Shown one piece after another: positions 24,779 to 34,000 of a stretch of 64,000 nucleotides of DNA (position 1 is the first letter of the stretch; each line of letters begins with the position of its first letter). Origin of the DNA: Chamaea fasciata. Its lineage: Eukaryota > Chordata > Aves > Passeriformes > Sylviidae. Below the pieces are notes generated by a model. It was given only the letters and a program-made list of their open reading frames with translations. It was not told the origin of the DNA and did no database searches. The stretch spans positions 29,656,522 to 29,720,521 of the forward strand of contig JARCOQ010000006.1 in NCBI GenBank assembly GCA_029207755.1, given 5' to 3'. The position numbers were made by a program, and so were the translations under genes.

Positions 24779-25263
24779 TGTTACCTCGACATCTGCCAGA
24801 GAGATAACCGGGAAACGGCCCATTAATCACGGGCTGACCACATCTTCACAGTTCATCAGGAGATCCGATACCAGTCTGGGCGGAGGGCGGCAGAAACCTT
24901 CCAACAGAAGATTCGGAGACTTTTCATTCAGATGTCTTTTCAATTTCTCAGGAAACTCTTTCAGATATCCCTTGCGGACACCAGATATTTCAATGATTAT
25001 GTTATGTACATGATGTCATGTTCTTCGGGTTCTTTGTTACCGTCTTGTTTACGCCTCAGGGTAGAAAAATGGTATAAAACACCTACCCAGAGACCCCGAA
25101 TTTGTGGGCAGTTCTCCGGAGAAGCTCCCTTTGCTGCTCCCGGATTGTCCACCCAGCATTCGATCGATGTTGTCCGAGTTTATCGTGGCGTTTCCCGAAA
25201 TTGCTTTTCAAATTTGTTAAATAAATCTTTGATTTTGGAAATTGGCTCTGATAATTTATAACA
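24779..25263 (+). mobile_element. probable solo LTR of an endogenous retrovirus
   Basis: A 485-bp block starts TGTTA and ends TAACA, a perfect 5-bp inverted terminal pair with the TG...CA of retroviral LTRs. It has a TATA box (TATAAAA, 25,073-25,079) and a polyadenylation signal (AATAAA, 25,220-25,225) in the right order and spacing, and is richer in CpG than its flanks. No internal retroviral region adjoins it. Flanking bases (left CAAAGG, right TCTGAG) do not form a target-site duplication. The 5' boundary is inferred from the terminal repeat. Confidence 0.6.
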
Positions 25264-25934
25264 TCTGAGTTCAGAAAAATAGGACATTAGTTAAAAATAT
25301 AATAAAATGCTGATACACTTATTTATTAGCTGCAGAATTGCAGTAGAGATTGATAATATATATTCATCACACAGAGAGCTTCCATCAAACTGTTGTAGAT
25401 TGTTTTCCAAGTGATTTCATTTGTGGCTATGCAGTCAAGTAGCTCGTGGTAGAAATGGGAGAAAGATTCTGCTCTAATAGGCAGTCTTACACTCACCTCT
25501 TTCACTCACCCAGTATTGCCCAAAACTATTTCTTTGATATGGAGGAATGTGCTGGAGATAACAAAATTACTTCTATTGAAAAATCTTTATTTTGATGCTT
25601 TTCCAATTATTTCGTTCCTTTCCTAGATTACAGATAAATTAATGTGTCATTGAAAAGGAGTCATGTATCCTCTTTTTTTTTCCTTTCTTTAGCAAAATAC
25701 ATTACTATAAGTGCTAATGTGGGAGAGATGGGGACCAACTACATTTCTAGGTTGTACCAGTAGAATATTTTTCTTGCAGGATCAATTATGAGGCTTATGT
25801 GAACGCTAAGTGTTTTTGCTTTAGAAACTCAGTGTAATGTAAATGCTGAAAATGCTGGGTTTTTCCATTTTGACATGGGATCATCCCCCCCATATGAAGG
25901 TCACAGAAACGATACCAGCTTCACTGAAATAAAA
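25264..25934. other. intergenic DNA, nothing recognised
   Basis: AT-rich sequence between the solo LTR and the CR1 tail; no exon, RNA gene or repeat family was recognised. Confidence 0.5.
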
Positions 25935-26280
25935 ACCCTGAGTGTGTTATCCAGGTCCAATCCCCTGAAGGAGTAACACCTTCCTCGTGAGGGGGAGAGC
26001 AGGGGCACCCTGTCGTGACCAGTGACTGGATCCCAGGGAATGGCCTGAAGTTCCATCAGGGGAGTTTTAGGTCGGATATTAGGAAAAGTGTTTTATCCAG
26101 AAGGTGGTTGGGCACGGGAACAGGCTCCCAGGGGAGCGGTCACAGCACCAGCCTGACAGAGCTCAAGAAGCATTTGAACAATGTTCTCGGGTACACGGTG
26201 TGACTCCTGGGGTGTCCTGTGCACGGCCGGAGTTGGATCTTAAAGGGTCGCTTCCTACTCAGCATATTCTAGGATTCCAA
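25935..26280 (+). mobile_element. CR1 LINE 3' tail (CR1-X-like)
   Basis: Contains CCCTGAGTGTGTTATCCAGG, GTGACTGGATCCCAGGGAAT, CATCAGGGGAG, GGGAACAGGCTCCCAGGGG, CTCAAGAAGCATTTGAACAA and CAGCATATTCTAGGATTCCA. This is the familiar avian CR1 3' region, here in plus orientation with its terminal ATTCTA.GATTC repeat. It ends about 300 bp before the CpG island. Confidence 0.85.
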
Positions 26281-26664
26281 TAACTACTTTGGTTAAATAC
26301 CAAGCACAGCACAGAAGCTTTTACGCTCAACTATTGTTATTAAACGCCAAACCCTCTATTTGTACTTTTTCCCCCAAAGGAAAGTAAACTCCATGCCACA
26401 AATCAAGGAGCAAAACACGCCAAAGGCTGACAGGAACAGAGTACTCGATGCTGCTCCAATCGAGGGCAAGAGCTGATCCTCGTCCACGCTTAGGGTTTCG
26501 ACGTGATTTTACTCGTCTTCCAATCAGGCAAAAGCATTTATAGAGTTCATCGCCGTTTTCGTATTTTATTTTGTAAGAAAAAACTCGCTCGGCGATGCCC
26601 CGCCGGCCGCACAACTACGCTGGATGCGCCCCAGTCCTGTCAGGGGCCGTGCCCTGACCGGAAA

Positions 26665-26684
26665 ACTACCACTCCCAGGAGGCA
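26665..26684 (+). promoter_or_regulatory. ZNF143-like (SBS) site
   Basis: ACTACCACTCCCAGGAGGCA closely follows the ZNF143/Staf consensus ACTACAATTCCCAGNATGC, which typically sits just upstream of CpG-island start sites. Confidence 0.5.
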
Positions 26685-26722
26685 CCGCCGCTGGCCCCGG
26701 TGGCACCGCGCCCCCGCACAAT

Positions 26723-26741
26723 GCACGTTGGGAGTTGGAGT
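26723..26741 (-). promoter_or_regulatory. second ZNF143-like site, inverted
   Basis: On the minus strand this reads ACTCCAACTCCCAACGTGC, a weaker match to the same consensus and in the opposite orientation to the site 40 bp upstream. Confidence 0.4.
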
Positions 26742-26858
26742 TTCTTCGCCCACCGCTTTTCTCCCGGCCGCCCCAGCGGTTGCGCGGGGATCCTCGGGCG
26801 CCCCGCGGTCCAGGTCGGCCGGGGTGCGCGCGGTGCGGAGGGGCCTGGGCGGGCGGAG

Positions 26859-26871
26859 GTTACCAGGTAAC
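26859..26871. promoter_or_regulatory. perfect palindromic RFX X-box
   Basis: GTTACC-A-GGTAAC is an exact 6+1+6 palindrome and satisfies the RFX consensus GTNRCC(0-3N)RGYAAC on both half sites. RFX factors drive cilium and centriole gene programmes, which suits PCM1. It lies about 90 bp upstream of the YY1-like site. Confidence 0.75.
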
Positions 26872-26874
26872 GGT

Positions 26875-26903
26875 GAGTGTCTGTCTGTCTGTCTGTGTCT
26901 GTA
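26875..26903. repeat. short TGTC microsatellite
   Basis: GTGAGTGTCTGTCTGTCTGT followed by CTGTGTCTG: roughly six TGTC units directly next to the X-box. Confidence 0.9.
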
Positions 26904-26939
26904 TCCCTCCGCCAGGGACCGCCCCCAGCGCCCTCGGCG

Positions 26940-27146
26940 GAGTGGCGGTCAAGATGGCGGCGGTGGCTGAGGCAGGAGCGCCGTGAGCGCCTCCGTCAGC
27001 CCTGTCCCGCCGCGTCGGGCGAAGCGAGGCCGCGCCGCTTCTCCGCTGCCCGAAGGCGAAACGTTCGTCTGGGCAGCCCGGGCCCCGCGAGTGGCGGCGG
27101 GCGGTGGAGGAGGAGCCAGGCCGGGTGACCTCCCCTCCGGCGCGGG
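26940..27146 (+). other. PCM1: putative PCM1 noncoding first exon
   Basis: Inferred exon from the YY1 region to a good donor (CGGG|GTGAGCC, GT at 27,147). The start-codon exon at 30,965 begins with an acceptor, so an upstream exon is required; the exact start and donor are uncertain because several GT-containing sites exist in the island. Confidence 0.35.
26950..26961 (+). promoter_or_regulatory. YY1-like initiator-region site
   Basis: CAAGATGGCGGC is the canonical YY1 site commonly found just downstream of start sites in CpG-island genes. It suggests transcription starts near 26,930-26,960. Confidence 0.6.
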
Positions 27147-30100
27147 GTGAGCCGCCTTCTCCTGCCCCTCGCGCGGCGCGCTGTCCCTTCCCCGTCCCTT
27201 TCCCCTGGTGGCGGCGGGGCCGCGCTGGTGCGGCGGGGCAGGGCGGCGGCCCCGCTAGGGTGGGCGCTCGGAACAGGCAGTGGGCTCGGAGGCAGGTCCG
27301 GGGCGGCGGGGAACCCTGCGGTGGCAGCGGGCTGTGCGGGCCGCGCCCCTCGCGCAGGGCAGGGCGCGTTTGCCGCTCTCCAAGGAGACGCCGCCGCGTT
27401 CGCGGCAGTGGAGGCGCCTTGAGCAGAGCCCGCCTACCCACGCACCCCGCGGCGCCCGGGGTTTGGCGCCGGCAAGGAGCGGGATCTCAGCCCGCCGCCC
27501 CCGGGCTGGGAGCGCCTGGCCCGCCTCAGGCAGCGAGCGGTGCGGCCGGCAGAGCCGCCGGGCCATCGCTCGCTCCGCCGGCCCCGTTGGCTGCGACGGG
27601 ACCCGCCGGGCCTGGGCTCGGCGCCCGCCGTGGGATCAAAGCAGGTCGGGACGGCAGAGCCTGCGGGCGCTGGGGAGGCCCCGGCGCTGGAAGCTGGAAG
27701 TGCCGGGCACACCGCCCCTAGCCTGGGTGTGTGAGTGTGCGGGTCGTGTCCGGTGTGGCAGGAGAGGGTTTGCTCTGTTGACTGCTCCTGTGTGATGATG
27801 CTGTATGGTTTGCTTTTAAGGAGGTAATGCCCAGTGAGCAGCGCGTGTCTTAAGAAGCTGAACTTAAAATGAGATGTTTGGTCCTCTTTTCAGCCTTTAT
27901 GGTGCTGTTGATGGCTTTTTTGACACTCTCTGTTTTCCGTTTAATTTTTTTTTTTTAATTGTCAAAAGTATTCTCTTAGCAACATTAGGTGCTCTGGAGA
28001 GCTCTTGCATTCACATGAATGCTGTAGGAAAAAATTCTCAAGAGCATCTTTGCTGTAGGAAGAAGCCTTTTGAAGTACACACCTTTGTTTGGCTTGCATG
28101 TTTCTGTGTAATCTGCATGTTTCTGTGCAATCTACGTACTGCAGAATATATTTTGACTCTAATCTTGCATGTTTCGCCTATAATCCTACGTGTTATCTGA
28201 AGTTAATATTTCTGTAGAAAGTATACTTGAAAGTCCTCTTTTTCTCTCAAATCCTTGGTAAACGTTGTAAGGCAGCAGACACACACTCAAAAGCTTTTAT
28301 ACGCATCCTGTGACTTGCAAGAACCTGAAATTGGCAATGGATTGCTATAGGTGGATAGACAGGTAGATAATGGGAAGGTAGCAAAGCTTTTGGCAGAGGA
28401 ATTTTTTTTTGTAGAAATAGGTGGTAAAGTGAAAACAAATACAAAATGCATATTGGTGAAATGTGTATGTGGAACTGGAAAGCACAACTTCATGTGAAAG
28501 AAGAAAAAACCTCCCTGAACCTCTTTGTGTTTTTCAACTGAGTTAAAGAGGTAAAATACCATCAGAGCTCTCTGATCTTAAACTTTCTTGATTATAGTTG
28601 ATTTGCAGGTATCAAAGACTATAATAGGAATGCTTAGAAACTTCCGTCTTGGGAAGGGCACAGTTCTTTTAGAACACTTGAAAATCCGCTTGCTGGAAAT
28701 AATGAAGATACTGTTATTTTTGAGCTGTATTGATCAGGGTATGTTGGTGTATGCCTGGTCTCCTTGTTTGAGAGTCCTGTTATTCAGAATATTCCATCTG
28801 GAGCAGTGAATTTACTTCAGAGGTAATGAGAGTCTCCTACTGCAAAGATAATTGAGAACAGGTTTTGTGAAAGTTTTAAAAGAAATAAATGTGAATAGTT
28901 ACTTGTATTGTGTAAAGATGAATACTGCCACTTCTTTTTACAGTGGAAGGTAGGGAAAAACTACTTTTGCTATGGTTTTAGTAGAATTATATAACATGAT
29001 GAGGAAACAGCTTACAGAATTGGGCTGTAAACCCAGATGGCCTCTAATCTTCCTCATTATGCTCAGTGACATAGGTCAAGATACAGTGTCTGTTGAAATG
29101 TTGGGTCTTAGACTTCTACGAAGATGAACAGTTTATCTGCAGCTGAAGAAAGTTCTTTAGAATCATGGCTAGTTTTAAACTGATAACTATGCATTTGCTT
29201 TGAATGCTTGTAAATTTTAGCATGAACTTCCCTGTGAACTTGTTATAGGATGCTTGTGTTTTTACATGAAAATGAACAAAATGTGAAAGGACATTATGTT
29301 CTAATTTTCTAACTGAATCAGACATCACCTGAGAGTTGCACAGAAGGAACATACAGTTTTTGAATAGTCATAAAATTAGGCATGTCAGGAAGTTTATCAA
29401 GTTCTAAACATGTCTGGGTTGTTTGGTTTTTTTTTAATTCTGGTAATTTTTGTTGGCCATCCAGTTCACAAGTGGTACCCACTGGTTGCATGGCCTAGTG
29501 GACACTTGTGTTGGGATGAAGAAGAGAGTATCAGTTCCTGTGCAGGGACAGTAGGGCAGAGTTCCCAAAGTAGCAGGCATTTCTGCCTGTCCAGTGTGTG
29601 TTCTGACCATGGTTGTGAGATGCAGAAGTGGAATGACTCCTGGCTGGGCTGGCACACTGCCAAGTGGAGATGTGCTTATGGTGTAGGGAGCATGCCTGGC
29701 AGATCCCATTTCCTTATGTGTTTGTGTAGGAACACTGCCTTGTGCTTGTGTGCCTACTGAGAGGGCTGTACTGTGTGATTTTGATTGAATCCTATACCTG
29801 AGCAAGATAGGTGTACTAGGACAGCCTTTAAATTTAGTTCAAGATTAATCTGTTTTTCTTGCTGGAACTGATATTAAAAAAAAACAAACCCAAACTTCTT
29901 AGATACTTTCTAATCTTTAGTTTTGGGTGATTTCTTCACCTACATTCTGTGAAAATTAGTAGTAGATAGTTGCAGTAAAAGGTTGAGAAAGTGGTTCCTA
30001 TCGTCTTATATATTTTTATTGTTTCAGTTAAGCATAGGATTATGTCCTAACATAGTTGTGGAAATGAGCTGGAAAAAGTAAATCTCTACAAGACTGCTTT

Positions 30101-30964
30101 TCTTCTGCATCTCTTACAGTTCTTAGGGAAAGTTTGTAGCTTGCTGCAGTGGAATTGTGCCAGCAGCACTTAGCAAATATAGTTACGTATTCTTCATCTT
30201 TTGGAGCAGGCTAATCTAATTTTACTCTCATAAAGGAATACTCCAACAATTTTTTTTTTGTTTCTAATGTCAAAACAAGAAGTGAAAATGAAAACTTTGA
30301 ACATTTAAGTTGCTTTATGCTGCACAGAGTGGCACTGATGGACAGCAGCAAAGCTCTATGAAACCCACATTATTTTATTTGATTTTGGTAGAAACTGTAA
30401 TGTGAGTGGCAGGTCATTTACTGCTTAAATAGCTTAATGTGTGGTAATGAAAGTAAAAATCCTTTCACTGTTGTCTGTTTTCCTTGTATTTTTTCAAGTG
30501 TGTCATTCAGTACTCTGTTGTCAGCATCTCAGTATTAAAATGAATGTGAAAATTTGACATACTGAATCTCCAAAGTCACTTATTGTATCAAACAGACATC
30601 CCCTGGGCCTGAAAGTGTAGGCTTTATGAATTACAAAGCAGCCTCTCTGGGGGCTGTATAGTTTGTTTTAAAGTGAGGACAGTTGAAACCCTCAAAAAAT
30701 AAAAACTTTCTTTCATAGATCAGAGGTTAAAAGCCCCAAACCCACAACTACTATATTTTATTTTTTTAATGCCAGTTTCTGCGTTCTTATCATTGATACA
30801 TTTCTAGTTACACAGGGTAGTAAATGGGGAGTTTAGTTTCCTAAACAGCTTTATGTTTGCATCTTATAATGAATATGTAGTTGTCTTCTCAGATCATGAA
30901 TCTTTAAAATATTCTGTGTATCCTGTTTTTAATACAGCACATTTCTTTCAACTCCTTCTTATAG
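27147..30964 (+). other. PCM1: PCM1 first intron, nothing else recognised
   Basis: About 3.8 kb between the putative noncoding exon and the start-codon exon. It holds the downstream part of the CpG island and then AT-rich DNA. A second noncoding exon may exist but none could be singled out. Confidence 0.4.
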
Positions 30965-31083
30965 ATTGCTTTTATTGATCACTTGTCATGGCAGCAGGAG
31001 GGGGTCCCTTTGAAGAAGGCATGAATGATCAGGACTTGCCCAGCTGGAGCAACGAGAGCCTTGACGACCGGCTGAACAACACG
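30965..31083 (+). CDS. PCM1: PCM1 start-codon exon (residues 1-32)
   Basis: The acceptor CTTATAG at 30,964 is followed by 23 leader bases and ATG at 30,988. It encodes [20 protein letters not shown], then [12 protein letters not shown], corresponding to human [20 protein letters not shown]. The donor GTAAGA starts at 31,084; the exon ends in phase 0. Confidence 0.95.
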
Positions 31084-34000
31084 GTAAGACGACTCTTTTC
31101 TTTCTGTTGCCATTTGGTGCCTGTCTTGGTTTAGATAGACAGGTATCTGCCAGGGAAGATTGGAGTCTCCCTTGGAATGTAAGCCCCCCCTCCCCCTTTC
31201 CAAATTATAAATTTGCAATTAAAAGGCTGTCAGGCAAAGGTTTTGGGAATAGGTATAGCAGTTCTCTAATAGGGATATAAAACATAAAAATGTTGTAGTA
31301 CAGAAGAATAAGCACGCAAACAAACAAGCAAGAAATCCTAGAAAACCCTGACAGAGTCAGAAATACAACCTAACACGCTGTTGATCAGGGTGTTGGAAAC
31401 AGTCCAAAAGTAAGCCCTCCTGGAGTGGCAGATGTGGTCCTGTTGGAAGCAGAGATGGTCCTGTAGAGAAAAGGGTCCAGAGATGGGTCCAGTCTTCCTT
31501 CAGCAGTCCCATGGGAACACTGCATGTCTGGTGACACTTGTGGCTCCTTTTTATATAGGTGGAAATGGTTTGGCTCCTCCTCCCTGGGTAGAGCATCTCA
31601 CTATGGGATTATGTAATGTGTCATGTCATTGGTGAGCTTTAATGGCCCATTAATAGAAGACATTTCCATGGGGGTAGTGGAAGGCTGAGCAGGGCTAAGA
31701 AACAATGCCCCAGCTGGTTTTAACAGCTGGCTTGTTATCAGAGAAGGCAGTTACCCTTTCCCTTCTGGAGTTACAACAGATAAAGAAAATCTTCCCAACC
31801 AGGTTTCAAGAGATCGAATAGAATAAACATTTTTTTGGTTACAAAACCCAGGACGGTGCTGTACATTAGAATTACCAGCTAGATTCTGTTAGTGGCAGGT
31901 AACAATGCAAACCCCTAAGCCTGGTCATGCAGGGCTTTGCATCCAGTACAACCTTACATGGAAAACCTGAGGTAGATATAAGCAAGCAGTGGATATAATT
32001 CAGAGATTATGAGGTCTGTAGAGGTATTTTTGGAAGCGATTTGGGTAAATAAAGTAGCTAGACACAAAAGCATTGTAGGTGACATGAAAGTGAAAGCTGA
32101 AAAAAGTTCTGAACCCTTGAAAGAGTTCCCAGCAAAGAAGAAAAATACATCTTGAGCTTCATTTGAAATTAATTTGATGCATTTAGGATGAAATGGACTT
32201 AAAATTGCCTGACAGGCTGTTTTTAATTATGCAGTGGAGAAAATTTTATTTTGTAAAGTGACGTTTGCTCTAGAAAACTTAATGCATATTTCAATGTGGC
32301 TTGCTGTCTTTGCTTCTGAAATGGAAATAAACTCTATCACAGAATGCAAACATTTGTTTTTTGTCCGTGTGGATAACAAATATGATTTTTTGTTCTCTCT
32401 CCTTCCCCTTAAGGACTGGGGAGGTCAACAAAAGAAAGCAAACAGATCTTCAGAAAAAAATAAGAAAAAGCTTAGTGGGGAAGGTGAAACAAGACTTACT
32501 AATGACATCTCTCCAGAATCTTCACCTGGAATGGAACGACGGAAGCCCAGAACTTCTCACAGCTTTCCTCATACTCGATACATGACTCAGATGTCTGTTC
32601 CAGAGCAGGCTGAACTAGAAAGGCTTAAACAAAGAATAAACTTCAGTGATCTGGATCAGGTTTGTGTGAATACTGGCTCTCACTAGAAATGTGACTCCAG
32701 AATTATGTGTTATATCTTAATAAAGTGACAGATGAGTAAAGAATCCTTTCATAAGTGTTCAAGGTTAAAAAAAATCCACCTTTATAGGCACCATGACAAC
32801 CAAATTAAAATTCTGGTTTTGAACTTCAGAAAATAAGGGAAGGTTCAGGACCATGGATTTCCTCTGTGTACTAACTGTTTTTACTTTCTTGCTCTCAGCC
32901 ATTACATTCCTGTGTCCTCAGAGCAGTATTTCTTACTCACCATGCTTGTGTGCTACTTGAAAATAGCTGTTACCTTATTTTGAAAGTCTGTTCTTGTACT
33001 GCCAGTTTGTGATCCTGAACATTGTTACCCTTGTGGATTAAGCAGAGGAGTATCATTAAAAACTGCTCCTCAGTAGAGTAGAGAGTTTTATGGCACAAAT
33101 TCTTGAGCCATAACTACTCTTCTGGAAATACAGCACATTCATCCTTCCCTTGTCCAAAACTAAGGAAAAGTATGAGGGAGGGATTAATTCTTTTGAAGCA
33201 AGGCATAAATTTGTGTCAACAATTTCAGAACAGAGGCTAGTTCATCTTTACCAAAAGTTGATGCTAACTTCTTTGATTGTGAAGATTCTTTCCAGTGTGA
33301 TTAATTGTGTTGACTTACAGTTTAAGGGCTGGGCATAACTTCCTCCTCAAATGTATGTTAGGGCAACACGTTGCTATTCACAAGGTTTTAAAGAAAAGCA
33401 AAGTTCTGAGGTATTATATTCTGCACAGGAATATGTTGCTCTTTTATTATTGTTCTTTTCTCCAATGTACCTGGATAAGTAGAATGCCTTTTGCTACAGT
33501 AAAGGTTGAGGTCACTGCAAAAATGAGGAACTAAATTCTGAGAAACTGCAGAACATTTTTGCTTGTCATTGTTCTGGGAACATGGATCTGCTTTCTGAAA
33601 ACTTAATGGCAAAAAAATCATTGGCACTGTCTTCAGCTAACTTTTGGCCAGTTGGTGACTGATTAGGTAACTTTAAAATCAGTCTAAAAATACCGTAGAG
33701 ATAATAATACAAGCAGGGAAACTAAGTAGTGTTGAGAACATATTGGATGAAAAAATAAAGCAATTGTTCTTTCTTTTGTTTGTATATAGAGGAGCATTGG
33801 AAGTGATTCTCAAGGCAGGGCAACGGCTGCTAATAACAAACGTCAACTTAATGAAAACAAAAAGCCATTCAACTTCCTGTCGCTGCAGATTAACACTAAC
33901 AAAAGCAAAGATCCTGCCTCAGGTTCCCAAAAAAAGGAAAGTGGGGTATCAGCACAATCTAAAGAGTTGTTTGGAGCTGCTCTAAGCAAGGATTTCTTGC

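Larger units (their letters stand above)
26575..27740. promoter_or_regulatory. PCM1: CpG island, putative PCM1 promoter
   Basis: About 1.1 kb of very GC- and CpG-rich sequence in otherwise AT-rich DNA, placed upstream of the PCM1 start-codon exon on the same strand. It lacks a clear TATA box, as is usual for housekeeping-type promoters. Elements listed separately are two ZNF143-like sites, an RFX X-box, a YY1-like site and a likely first splice donor. Long open frames in both directions here result from the GC content. Confidence 0.88.

Noticed and set aside
24932..25261. 109-codon plus-strand open frame
   Set aside because: Lies inside the solo LTR across its TATA and polyadenylation signals; not a plausible protein.
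27104..27721. Long open frame (205 codons) in the CpG island, with others overlapping on both strands
   Set aside because: Open frames in several overlapping frames are expected at this GC content; composition is low-complexity Ala/Gly/Pro/Arg and no splice or protein similarity supports coding.
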